Shown one piece after another: positions 6,860 through 14,673 of a DNA stretch of 16,568 bases (position 1 is its first letter; every line of letters starts with the position of its first letter). This DNA is from Candidatus Kuenenbacteria bacterium CG_4_8_14_3_um_filter_39_15. GTDB lineage: Bacteria; Patescibacteriota; Patescibacteriia; UBA2196; GWA2-42-15. Made by a program: the position numbers and the translations under genes. The stretch lies in contig PFHP01000019.1 in NCBI GenBank assembly GCA_002782365.1, positions 1-16,568 on the forward strand. Reading direction: 5' to 3'. The notes under the pieces were generated by a model that was not told the DNA's origin, ran no database searches, and worked only from the letters and a program-made list of their open reading frames with translations.

Positions 6860-7942
6860 ATGAATATGAAAAAAACAATATTTTTTGCGGCCATTTTTTT
6901 GGTCGCTTTAACCCTGACAGCTTGTGTCTTGGGCAAAAAAAAGGAGGAGGGGCAGGGACAACCAACTGCTAAAATAAGCCATAGTTATACTTTTGAAGTG
7001 GCGAGAGACATTGCCGCTAATGAAAAAGATGCTTATCTTAAGGCAATTAAGAAAAGGTTGCAAGTTTATGGATACAATGAGAATACGGTTGAAATTTCTG
7101 AAGGCAAAAAAATTAGGTTGGCGATTACGGAAGTGCCAGGAGTGATATTTTTAGAGAATGAATTTTTGCAGTATATGGTGAACACGCCGACTTTTGAAAT
7201 CAGAACGGAGGAAGAGCCGGCCAAGCTGATCGTATCAGCAGAGGAAAAAGCCCAATTAGAAAAATTTAATAACGATGCCAAAGCCAAAACCCAAGGCTTG
7301 TTGGAAGGAATTTTAGCTAATCCTGATACCTTTGCCCAAGTAGCCAAGGATAATTCTGAAGATGTCGGCAGCCGTGACAAAGGCGGGACGTATACTGGCA
7401 TTAAAAAAGGCCAACTAGTGCCGGAATATGAGGATGTTATATTTAATAAATTAAAAGTGGGCGAAATTTATCCCCAGTTAGTGGCAACGCAGTACGGCTG
7501 GCATATTATTAAGAAAGACGCGGAGCGAGGCGAGGGTGAGACAAAAGAGATTGACACCAGCCATATTTTAATTAGTAAAAGAACGGAACAACAAATTTTG
7601 GCTGCCAAGCAGTGGCTGGAAACTGGTTTGACAGGAGTTTACATTGATAAAGTCAACCCAGTTCAACAGGCAGAAAACTCTTTTGCTTTCCAAATTTTAT
7701 TTGATGAAACAGGCAAACAGCTCCTGTCTCAAATAACCAAAAATAATGTCAATAAGCCGCTGGCGATTTTTATTGACGGGGTAGGCATTGGTACGCCGAC
7801 AGTGCAGAATGAAATCACCAATGGGGAGCTGGTCATTACCGGTGATTTTACCCAGGAGAATGTGACAGCCATTGCCCAGAGATTATCCAGCGGCGCCATT
7901 CAGTTTCCGTTAAGTTTAGTAGCACCAGCAGCCGCTCAATAA
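6860..7942 (+). CDS. Lipoprotein made of a SecD-like P1 domain with an embedded parvulin-like domain
   Basis: The 360-residue protein begins with a lipoprotein signal peptide (KKTIFFAAIFLVALTLTAC, lipobox cysteine C22), so it should be anchored on the outer face of the membrane. Residues 41-115 align with the first half of SecD P1. Residues 127-220 are a parvulin core (SEDVGSRDKGG 166-176, LVPEY 186-190, YGWHIIKK 212-219). SHILIS (234-239) follows the core, as in SecD. Residues 254-355 match the second half of P1, including VNKPLAIFIDGVGIGTP against SecD VGKPVAIFLDGTPISVP. The protein ends where SecD would enter its second helix, so it is a SecD ectodomain without channel helices. The usual GGDLGW is changed to GGTYTG, which may weaken isomerase activity, though H235, D168 and H215 remain. 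A role as an extracytoplasmic folding factor or SecDF helper is an inference. A start at the second Met (6866) is equally possible. Confidence 0.88.
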   Translation: MNMKKTIFFAAIFLVALTLTACVLGKKKEEGQGQPTAKISHSYTFEVARDIAANEKDAYLKAIKKRLQVYGYNENTVEISEGKKIRLAITEVPGVIFLENEFLQYMVNTPTFEIRTEEEPAKLIVSAEEKAQLEKFNNDAKAKTQGLLEGILANPDTFAQVAKDNSEDVGSRDKGGTYTGIKKGQLVPEYEDVIFNKLKVGEIYPQLVATQYGWHIIKKDAERGEGETKEIDTSHILISKRTEQQILAAKQWLETGLTGVYIDKVNPVQQAENSFAFQILFDETGKQLLSQITKNNVNKPLAIFIDGVGIGTPTVQNEITNGELVITGDFTQENVTAIAQRLSSGAIQFPLSLVAPAAAQ

Positions 7943-7957
7943 TTTGAATCATACATT

Positions 7958-7998
7958 AATCCCTTCCCCCGATGTACATCGGGGGAAGGGATTTTTTT
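7958..7998 (+). terminator. Strong intrinsic terminator: 36-bp perfect palindrome plus T-run
   Basis: Bases 7958-7993 are a perfect palindrome with a GC-rich stem (CCCTTCCCCCGATG and its complement), and seven T residues occupy 7992-7998. It lies 15 bases after the lipoprotein stop. It also sits between convergent genes, but the minus-strand side lacks a good T-run, so it should work mainly for the plus-strand secD-secF-lipoprotein unit. Confidence 0.9.
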
Positions 7999-8015
7999 AT
8001 TAAGCTTTAATCCGT

Positions 8016-8879
8016 TTATGTTAGTCGGCTGATAATTTCTTGGCACATTTTTTGCGTGGCATAGCGGCCGTTGTTGCAGATGCCCAGGGGAGTAATCTTA
8101 TCATAGCCATGATAATCTGAACCAGCGCTCATCAGCAGATTGTATTTTAGGGCAAGTTTTTTCAGGTATTTAATTTCAGCTTGGTTATGGTCGTGGGAAT
8201 AAACTTCAAGGCCGTCAAATTTGAATTTGGTGATTAATTCTTTGAGATGGGCTTGACTGTAGCTGAATTCTTTGGTTTTTGAACAGGGGTGGCCAATAAT
8301 AGCCAGCCCGCCGGCAGAGTGGATTAATTTTATGGCCGCCGCCGGACTGATATAGAAAGTTTTAGGCACAAAGCCCGGTTTGCCCGGGGCAATGTAAGCA
8401 GTGATAAAAGTAGAAAAATTTGGCATTTGGCCGAATTCAGCCAACAGCCTTTTTTTATTTTTTGGATGATTAATCACAGCCAGCGCCACATGCGGCCGGG
8501 CAACCAGCTGCCGTTTCAGCTCCGATTTTTTAATATGCCAGCCGTTTTTTTCTAATTTTTTTACCATTTTTAAGCCGCGAATTTTTCTGGCAATGGTTTT
8601 GCTTTTAGCATAGGCAATAATGGCTTGGCTGGCGTGGTTGATACCCAGGCCAATGACATGAATTGATTTATTTTTATAGCGGCTGGAAATTTCAATGCCG
8701 GCGATGGCATTGATTTTGTATTTTTTGCCGGCCAGTAAAAATTCATCCGTTAAATAGGCGCTATCGTGGTCAACTTTAGCCAGCCAAGAAAAATCCAACC
8801 GTTTGGCTTTTTGGATAAGTTGGGTCGGAGTTAATTTTCCGTCAGATGCCGTGGTATGGCAATGAAGATCAACATACAT
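8016..8879 (-). CDS. PHP-domain phosphoesterase, YciV/TrpH-like
   Basis: A metal-dependent phosphoesterase of the PHP family. The 287-residue protein shows all the expected metal-binding motifs: HCHTTASDG with H6 and H8, VDHD with D37 and H38, GIEIS with E63, IHVIGL with H74, RPH with H130, GHP with H197 and SDYHG with D255 and H257. The arrangement and length fit the YciV/RNase AM/TrpH group, which acts on 3',5'-nucleoside bisphosphates or 5' ends of RNA. The metal-site DHD is preceded by KV instead of the usual IT. It starts eight bases after the mraY stop and is probably co-transcribed with mraY; the functional link is unclear. The exact substrate cannot be told from sequence. The family call is firm. 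Confidence 0.88.
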   Translation of the reverse strand: MYVDLHCHTTASDGKLTPTQLIQKAKRLDFSWLAKVDHDSAYLTDEFLLAGKKYKINAIAGIEISSRYKNKSIHVIGLGINHASQAIIAYAKSKTIARKIRGLKMVKKLEKNGWHIKKSELKRQLVARPHVALAVINHPKNKKRLLAEFGQMPNFSTFITAYIAPGKPGFVPKTFYISPAAAIKLIHSAGGLAIIGHPCSKTKEFSYSQAHLKELITKFKFDGLEVYSHDHNQAEIKYLKKLALKYNLLMSAGSDYHGYDKITPLGICNNGRYATQKMCQEIISRLT

Positions 8880-8887
8880 ATAATAAT

Positions 8888-9931
8888 TTATGTTCCCTTA
8901 TCAAGGAGAAAGATGATAATCCCGGCAACGGCGCTGACGCCGGCAATGACCCAAAAGCGCATCACGATTTTTGGTTCTGACCAGCCGCGAGCTTCAAAAT
9001 GGTGGTGAATGGGAGTGGAAAGGAATATTTTTTTGCCTCGGCGTAATTTTTTAGAAAGTTGCTGCAGAATAACTGAAAGCGATTCAATGACGAATAAAAA
9101 GCCGATAACTATTAAAAGAAGCGCTTGGTTAGTCAGCATGGCGACCACGGCTAAAGTAACGCCGAGCGCCATGGCGCCGGTATCACCCATATAAAATCTG
9201 GCAGGGGTGATGTTAAACCAGAGAAAAGCAAGGGTGGCGCCAATAATTACGGCGCAAAAAGCAGCTAATTCAATGTGGCCTTGGATAAAAGCAATCGTGC
9301 CATAAGCGGCAAAGGCAGATAAAAGCAAGCCGCTTGCTAAGCCGTCTAGACCGTCGGATAAATTTACAGAATGTGAAGTGGCGACGATAATAAAAATAAA
9401 AATAGGAATATACCACCAGCCAATGGAGAAATTGCCGATAAAAGGGATATGGAAGACATCCCAATCAAGTTTGAAATAAAACCACAGGGCGCCTACGACG
9501 GCAATGGCAGTATAGAGCGCTAGCCGATGTCTGACACGGATGCCGCCTTTGCCTTTACTTTTAATGTCAATCAAATCATCAATTAAACCAACCAGAGCAG
9601 CGGCAATCAGCACGCCCAACGGCAAAAATGTTTCAGCGCGTGTTAAAAAATTAAGCTGACCCAGATAGCTATGGGGAAAGAAAAGATGGAAATAGAAAAA
9701 TATTAAAGCCAGTATCAGAGTGGTCAGCCAAATTAAAATACCACCCATGGTTGGGGTGCCTGCTTTATGGGCGTGAAGTTGGGAAAAAATTGGCGTCGTG
9801 CCAGTGTTTCTGATTGATTTACCCAGTTTATGTTTGTACAAAAAATGAGTGAGAGCCGGTGTGAACGCAAAAGCAGCCAAAAAGGAAAGGGTGGTCAGGA
9901 TAAGAATTTTGATGATTAACATATTAGACAT
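8888..9931 (-). CDS. mraY: Phospho-N-acetylmuramoyl-pentapeptide transferase (MraY)
   Basis: Transfers phospho-MurNAc-pentapeptide from UDP to undecaprenyl phosphate, making lipid I, the first membrane step of peptidoglycan synthesis. The 347-residue protein has about ten hydrophobic helices and all the family landmarks: HAHKAGTPTMGG (53-64), the catalytic aspartate pair D118 and D119 in GLIDDLIDIKSKGKGG, NLSDGLDGLASG (190-201), YMGDTGAMALG with D250, and the PIHHHFEARGW motif with histidines 309-311. Length is normal. The start ATG at 9931 lies 16 bases after the upstream membrane protein gene; an ATG three codons inside is also possible. No Shine-Dalgarno is seen. Its presence implies that the cell makes its own peptidoglycan. 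The usual mur/fts neighbours are absent here. Confidence 0.97.
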   Translation of the reverse strand: MSNMLIIKILILTTLSFLAAFAFTPALTHFLYKHKLGKSIRNTGTTPIFSQLHAHKAGTPTMGGILIWLTTLILALIFFYFHLFFPHSYLGQLNFLTRAETFLPLGVLIAAALVGLIDDLIDIKSKGKGGIRVRHRLALYTAIAVVGALWFYFKLDWDVFHIPFIGNFSIGWWYIPIFIFIIVATSHSVNLSDGLDGLASGLLLSAFAAYGTIAFIQGHIELAAFCAVIIGATLAFLWFNITPARFYMGDTGAMALGVTLAVVAMLTNQALLLIVIGFLFVIESLSVILQQLSKKLRRGKKIFLSTPIHHHFEARGWSEPKIVMRFWVIAGVSAVAGIIIFLLDKGT

Positions 9932-9947
9932 AGCCGGGGAATAAAAT

Positions 9948-10313
9948 TTATCTATTTAATAGATGAATTAAAATTGATAAAATAACTAAAAGAACCTGGA
10001 TAACGGCAGTGGTCAGAATTATTAAGTGGGCAAGAATTTTGGTGTTTAAGTAAATCAGATAAGCGCCCGTAAAATTGATGGTCAAGATAATCAGGCCGAT
10101 TAAAGGGATAAGATAGACATACCACCATGGGCCGATCAGGTCAATGCCAAAATAAACCGTGTAGCGCAGGGCAACCGGCTCTACCTGCGGCTCAATTTTA
10201 AAATAAAGCCAAGCAAAGCTGAAAAACCACAGAACAAGTGACAGGCTGAAGTTAGTCAGCACAACCTTATCCTTAAAAAATAGGTTGGATTTAAGAAAAT
10301 TAAATAACGCCAT
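9948..10313 (-). CDS. Small membrane protein of unknown function, three helices
   Basis: I do not assign a function. The 121-residue protein has three predicted membrane helices at about 18-38, 63-88 and 93-118. Between the first two lies a short polar loop with the phrase RYTVYFGIDLIGPWW, which looks conserved rather than random, and I believe similar proteins occur in other CPR genomes. It starts with an ATG that has an AT-rich leader. It is the first gene of the minus-strand unit with mraY and the PHP phosphoesterase, 16 bases before mraY. Its position suggests a role near the cell envelope. No catalytic motif is visible. Confidence 0.75.
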   Translation of the reverse strand: MALFNFLKSNLFFKDKVVLTNFSLSLVLWFFSFAWLYFKIEPQVEPVALRYTVYFGIDLIGPWWYVYLIPLIGLIILTINFTGAYLIYLNTKILAHLIILTTAVIQVLLVILSILIHLLNR

Positions 10314-10373
10314 GAATTAATTATATAAATTTTACCCGGATTAGTAAAGGTATGTATGGCAATTAAAATTTGT

Positions 10374-10381
10374 GGTATAAT
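10374..10381 (+). promoter_or_regulatory. Extended -10 promoter for the type IV pilus genes
   Basis: TG at 10374-5 is not followed by the usual single base, but TGTGGTATAAT (10371-10381) contains TGG directly before TATAAT (10376-10381), so an extended -10 is present. Transcription would start near 10388. It lies in the divergent gap between the membrane protein and pilB. No good -35 is visible. The same nine-base element occurs at 16527. Confidence 0.5.
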
Positions 10382-10428
10382 ATAAGTGTGTATAAATTGA
10401 AGTTATAAGTTTGAATGTTGATTTAAGT

Positions 10429-12153
10429 ATGTTGGAAAATATTGATTTTGAAAAAATTTTGATTGAGGCAAAAGTTCTCAGCAAGGCGGAAACAGTTAAA
10501 TATAATAAGGAAGCTAAAGAAAAAAAAATGTCTTTAGTTGAGTTTTTGCTGGCTGATAAGGTGATCAATGAGCAGGAAACTTTTAAAAAAGTTGCGGAGG
10601 ATAAATATCATCTGCCGTTTATTGATTTATCAAAAGAAATTATCAGGAAGGATATTCTGCAGTTTATTCCAGAGCCGATAGCCAGTTCGCACAGTATTAT
10701 TGCCTTTGATAAAAAGAGAGAGCAACTTCAAGTGGCGACTTTGGATCCAACTGATCTGCAAACTTTTGCTTTTATAGAAAAAAAGATCGGTTGTCCGATA
10801 GAAATTTATTATACCACGCCCAGTTCCATTGCCAATGTTTTAAAGCAATATCATAAAAGCTTGAAAGCGGAATTTGAAAAGATTACCAAAATAGAATCAG
10901 TGGCTGGCGAGCCGGAAAAATTGAAAGAGTTGGCAGAGGATCTGCCGATAATTCGCGTAGTGGATACGCTTTTGGAATATGCCATCTTTGAAGGAGCGAG
11001 TGATATCCATATTGAGCCAGAAGAGAAAGAGGTTAATATCCGCTACCGCGTAGACGGCGTGCTGCGCGAAGTGATGAGCTTGCCTAAAAAAATTCATTCA
11101 GGCCTAACAGCGAGGATTAAGATACTGGCGAATCTGAAGCTTGACGAGCATCGTTTGCCGCAGGATGGCAGATTTAAAATTGAAACCGATGAATATAAAA
11201 TATCTTTTCGCGTTTCAGTCATCCCGGTCTTTGACGGGGAAAAGATTGTCTTGAGGATCTTAAATGAATCAAATCGCGTTTTGACTTTAGAGCAGCTTGG
11301 TTTCGCTGATAAAGCGCTGGCATCAATTAAAAATAATATAGTTAAACCTCACGGCATGGTTTTGGTGACAGGACCGACTGGCTCTGGCAAAACCACGACG
11401 CTTTATACTATTTTGAATTTACTTAATAAACCGGGAGTAAATATTACCACGGTAGAAGACCCAATTGAATATCGGATGCCCAGGGTAAACCAATCGCAGG
11501 TAAATCCAAAAATTGGCTATACTTTTTCAGCAGGGTTGAGGGCATTTCTGCGCCAGGACCCTGATATTATTATGGTCGGAGAAATCAGAGATAAGGAAAC
11601 GGCTGATATTGCCGTTAATGCTGCTATGACAGGGCATTTGGTGCTAGCCACTTTGCATACGAATGACGCCGCCACGGCCTTGCCGCGTTTGCAGGATATG
11701 CAGGTGCCGTCATTTTTGGTAGCCACGACAGTTAATATAATTGTCGCCCAAAGACTGGTCAGGCGCGTTTGCCCTAACTGCGTGGCTAAATATAAATTGA
11801 CTCGAGAAAAAGTGAATGAATTAGGCAAGCAGTTTGATTTAGACAAAGTGATGCTGGTCTTTAAAAATCAAAGGGTGTTAAAAAAAGGCGAGAAGGCATG
11901 GACTGATTTGTATTTTTACCGCGGCAAAGGCTGTAATCAATGCAAGGAGGGGTACAAAGGCAGGATGGGTATCTACGAGGTTTTAGAAGTGACTGCTGAA
12001 ATAGGAAACCTGGTAATGAAAAGCGTGTCTTCAGATATAATTTTAAATAAGGCTGTTGAGCAAGGCATGGTGGTTATGCTTCAGGATGGGTTTTTAAAGG
12101 CGAAAAATGGCATCACCACTTTAGAAGAGATAATCAGAGTAACTAAAGAATAA
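10429..12153 (+). CDS. pilB: Type IV pilus assembly ATPase PilB (GspE/PilB family)
   Basis: Cytoplasmic hexameric ATPase that powers pilus extension. Counting from ATG 10429, the protein has 574 residues: an N-terminal MshEN/GspE-N region (about 5-140), the N2 domain with ASDIHIEPEE (190-199), Walker A GPTGSGKT (315-322), the Asp box and Walker B region DPDIIMVGEIRD (377-388), the His box TGHLVLATLHTNDA (401-414), and a C-terminal zinc-binding tetracysteine of C448 and C451 (CPNC) with C502 and C505 (CNQC). The intact tetracysteine and the N-terminal domain mark it as the assembly ATPase rather than the retraction ATPase PilT. A TTG at 10411 would add six residues and is less likely. It leads a unit with pilC eight bases downstream. 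Confidence 0.95.
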   Translation: MLENIDFEKILIEAKVLSKAETVKYNKEAKEKKMSLVEFLLADKVINEQETFKKVAEDKYHLPFIDLSKEIIRKDILQFIPEPIASSHSIIAFDKKREQLQVATLDPTDLQTFAFIEKKIGCPIEIYYTTPSSIANVLKQYHKSLKAEFEKITKIESVAGEPEKLKELAEDLPIIRVVDTLLEYAIFEGASDIHIEPEEKEVNIRYRVDGVLREVMSLPKKIHSGLTARIKILANLKLDEHRLPQDGRFKIETDEYKISFRVSVIPVFDGEKIVLRILNESNRVLTLEQLGFADKALASIKNNIVKPHGMVLVTGPTGSGKTTTLYTILNLLNKPGVNITTVEDPIEYRMPRVNQSQVNPKIGYTFSAGLRAFLRQDPDIIMVGEIRDKETADIAVNAAMTGHLVLATLHTNDAATALPRLQDMQVPSFLVATTVNIIVAQRLVRRVCPNCVAKYKLTREKVNELGKQFDLDKVMLVFKNQRVLKKGEKAWTDLYFYRGKGCNQCKEGYKGRMGIYEVLEVTAEIGNLVMKSVSSDIILNKAVEQGMVVMLQDGFLKAKNGITTLEEIIRVTKE

Positions 12154-12161
12154 TTTTTTAA

Positions 12162-13307
12162 ATGTCAGAATCTAAATTCCAAAATAAAGAGGGGACTGTT
12201 GCTGATGATCAAGATATTATCGGAGAAAATGATTTTTGGCAAAAACTAAAACAGAAGATTGCCAGTTTCCAGACAATAAAATTGCGGGAAAAGATTTTTT
12301 TTGTGCAAAATTTGAGGATTATGATTAAGGGCGGATTATCGCTCGGGCAGGCGTTGCAGACTATTATAGAGCAAACGAACAACAGTTTATTTAAAAAGAT
12401 CTTAAGCCATGCCAGCAAAAGCGTGGAAGGGGGAGTGCCACTTTCCAAAGCGCTTGAGAAATATCCTAAAGTATTTAACAATCTGTTCGTTAACATGATT
12501 AAATCCGGCGAGGTGTCAGGCAATTTGGAGGATGTTTTGGAAAAATTACACACCCAGATGAAGCGGGACCATGATTTGATTAGCAAAGTGAAAGGGGCGA
12601 TGATTTATCCGGCGGTGGTCGTAGCAGCCATGGGAGGCATTGGCACGGCGATGATGATTTTCGTAGTGCCTAAACTAGTGACTGTTTTTGATGAATTTGA
12701 GGCAACATTGCCATTGCCGACCAGGATTCTGATTGGCGTCAGTAAATTTATAACAGCCAATGGGCCAGTGGTGGCACTGGCCATAGTGGTTTTCGTGATT
12801 TTGTTCACTAAATATTATAACAGCCAGGCTGGCAAACATTTTTTTCATAAGCTTTTTTTACATTTGCCAATTTTAAAAACAATGATTATTAAAATTAATT
12901 TAGCCAGGTTTTGCCGGACAACCTCATCGCTTTTGAAGACTGACATTCCTATCGTGCAGAGCTTGGAAATTACTTCAATGGTCGTGGGCAATCTTTATTA
13001 TCGGCATGCTTTGGAAGATGCCGCCAAGAAAATTACTAAGGGACTGCAGATCAATAAGGTGCTGGCGAATTATCCCAAACTTTTCCCGCCCACAGTGATT
13101 CAGATGATAAAAGTTGGCGAGGAGTCAGGCGCGGTCTGTTCAACATTGGAAGAAGTGGCGCAGTTTTATGAAGAAGACGTTAATCAGCTAATGGAAACTT
13201 TGCCGTCAATTATTGAGCCGCTGCTGATCTTAATTTTAGGTTTAGGAGTCGGGGCGATGGCCGTGGCAATAATTATGCCGATGTATTCATTGAGTGAGAC
13301 ATTTTAA
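12162..13307 (+). CDS. pilC: Type IV pilus inner-membrane platform protein PilC (GspF family)
   Basis: Platform protein of the cytoplasmic membrane that couples the PilB motor to pilin insertion. The 381-residue protein has a short acidic N-terminal tail (about 1-30) and two copies of the type II secretion F domain, about 45-168 and 248-371. Each contains the repeated phrase GEVSG (116-120) or GEESG (319-323), and membrane helices lie at about 148-170, 202-216 and 350-374. Length is near the family norm. It starts eight bases after pilB and five bases before the pilin-like gene, so all three are surely co-transcribed. The leader before the ATG is T/A-rich with no Shine-Dalgarno. Confidence 0.95.
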   Translation: MSESKFQNKEGTVADDQDIIGENDFWQKLKQKIASFQTIKLREKIFFVQNLRIMIKGGLSLGQALQTIIEQTNNSLFKKILSHASKSVEGGVPLSKALEKYPKVFNNLFVNMIKSGEVSGNLEDVLEKLHTQMKRDHDLISKVKGAMIYPAVVVAAMGGIGTAMMIFVVPKLVTVFDEFEATLPLPTRILIGVSKFITANGPVVALAIVVFVILFTKYYNSQAGKHFFHKLFLHLPILKTMIIKINLARFCRTTSSLLKTDIPIVQSLEITSMVVGNLYYRHALEDAAKKITKGLQINKVLANYPKLFPPTVIQMIKVGEESGAVCSTLEEVAQFYEEDVNQLMETLPSIIEPLLILILGLGVGAMAVAIIMPMYSLSETF

Positions 13308-13312
13308 ACAAA

Positions 13313-14659
13313 ATGCAAGCAATAACATTGGGTAAAAGGCAAAGAAATAATAGACATAATGGCTTTTCTCTGATAGAAGTTCTTTTTGTGATATTTATTT
13401 TAGCGGCATCAACCCTGGCTTTATACAGCCTTTTTAATATGAGTTTAAAGATGCTCTGGGAGAATAAAGCCCGGGTGGGGGCAACGCAGTTGGCTAATGA
13501 AAAATTGGAAATTGCCAGAAATTTGCCTTATAACAGCGTGGGCACGATCGGCGGTACAGTGGCCGGCACAATTCCAGAGGATGAAACAGTCGCCAGAAAT
13601 GGCATTGATTATAATGTTTATACCAATGTCGTTTATGTTGACGATGAGTTTGACGGCACCTGGGCGAGCCAGCCAGTAGACAGCTTGAGCAATGATTATA
13701 AAAGAGTTTTAGTGCGGGTAAGTTGGCATTCCAATTTTAGCGGTTCACCAGTAAAGTTTTATAGCGATGTGGCGCCTAAAGGGGTTGAAACTACTTTAGG
13801 CGGTGGAACTTTAGTCTTGACAATATTTAATATGAATGGTTTGCCAGTGAGTGATGCTAATGTGCATATTTACAGCGATGATGTTGCGCCCATAGTTGAT
13901 ATGAATACCTTCACTAATGCGCAAGGCCAGGTAATCTTACCAGGCGTCAAGGCGGCCAATGAAGCCTATGAGATTACCATCACTAAATCTGGTTATTCAA
14001 GTAGCCAGACTTATGACACAACAGTGGCCTTGCCAGCGCCAGACAAGCCGCACCTGACTATTTTTGAAGGACAGGCTACTTCGGCTAGTTTTTCAATTGA
14101 CCAAACAGCTGATATGTTTATTTATGTTAAAGATATTAATGGCTTGCCTTTAGGGAATTTTACTGTTCATGTGCAAGGGCAAAAGCGGATTGGTTTGGAT
14201 GGTAATGACCAGCCGGTTTTAAAATTTAATGAGGATAAAATTAGCAATGCCAGCGGAGTAATTAATATGAGCGACATTGAGTGGGATAATTATGAAATTA
14301 CGGTTGTTGCCGCGACCGGCTATGATATCAATGAGATTGACCCGCCGGCGCCAGTGGCGCTTATGCCGCTTGACAGTCTCGGGGTTAATTTAAAATTAGA
14401 GCCAACCGCGGCGCATAGTTTAATTGTGACGGTTAAAGATGTTGAAGATGCAACTGTTGAAGGAGCGAGTGTCAGGGTGACAAATAGCCAAGGATATGAT
14501 AAAACAATCATAACCGGCAGTGCAGGACAAACGTTTTTTACGCCATTGTCAAATGCGACCACCACCGTGGCTGTGACTAAATCAGGTTATGAGGATTACA
14601 GTAACGAGATTCAAGTCAGTGGCTATTCGTATGAGCCGGTGATTATGGTGGTGCCATAA
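13313..14659 (+). CDS. Large type IV pilin-like protein with three repeated beta domains
   Basis: A 448-residue protein with a class III/type IV prepilin leader: the cleavage site lies between G17 and F18 in HNGFSLIEVLFVIFIL, with the conserved glutamate E22 at position +5 and a hydrophobic helix to about residue 42. The pilin head (about 45-160) is followed by three tandem beta-rich modules of about 75-100 residues, at about 164-240, 265-345 and 368-440. Each begins like LTIFNMNGLPVSDANVHIY or IYVKDINGLPLGNFTVHV and ends near YEITITKSGY or VAVTKSGYEDY, as in carboxypeptidase-regulatory-like or SpaA/Cna-B-like domains. Most pilins have 120-200 residues, so it is probably a minor or tip pilin with an exposed binding part, rather than the major subunit. 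No LPXTG anchor or obvious autoproteolytic site is seen. It lies five bases after pilC. Confidence 0.87.
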   Translation: MQAITLGKRQRNNRHNGFSLIEVLFVIFILAASTLALYSLFNMSLKMLWENKARVGATQLANEKLEIARNLPYNSVGTIGGTVAGTIPEDETVARNGIDYNVYTNVVYVDDEFDGTWASQPVDSLSNDYKRVLVRVSWHSNFSGSPVKFYSDVAPKGVETTLGGGTLVLTIFNMNGLPVSDANVHIYSDDVAPIVDMNTFTNAQGQVILPGVKAANEAYEITITKSGYSSSQTYDTTVALPAPDKPHLTIFEGQATSASFSIDQTADMFIYVKDINGLPLGNFTVHVQGQKRIGLDGNDQPVLKFNEDKISNASGVINMSDIEWDNYEITVVAATGYDINEIDPPAPVALMPLDSLGVNLKLEPTAAHSLIVTVKDVEDATVEGASVRVTNSQGYDKTIITGSAGQTFFTPLSNATTTVAVTKSGYEDYSNEIQVSGYSYEPVIMVVP

Positions 14660-14673
14660 AAGAATTATAAATT

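Noticed and set aside
10411..10428. TTG start for pilB
   Set aside because: It adds only six residues, and an ATG lies in frame at 10429 with no ribosome site favouring the TTG. Not excluded.
10314..10428. tRNA or small gene in the divergent gap
   Set aside because: No cloverleaf or convincing reading frame is present; the gap holds only promoter-like sequence.
11517..11846. Antisense reading frame opposite pilB
   Set aside because: It lies wholly across the conserved ATPase core of pilB, and its product has no recognisable domain; it is a by-product of pilB codon use.
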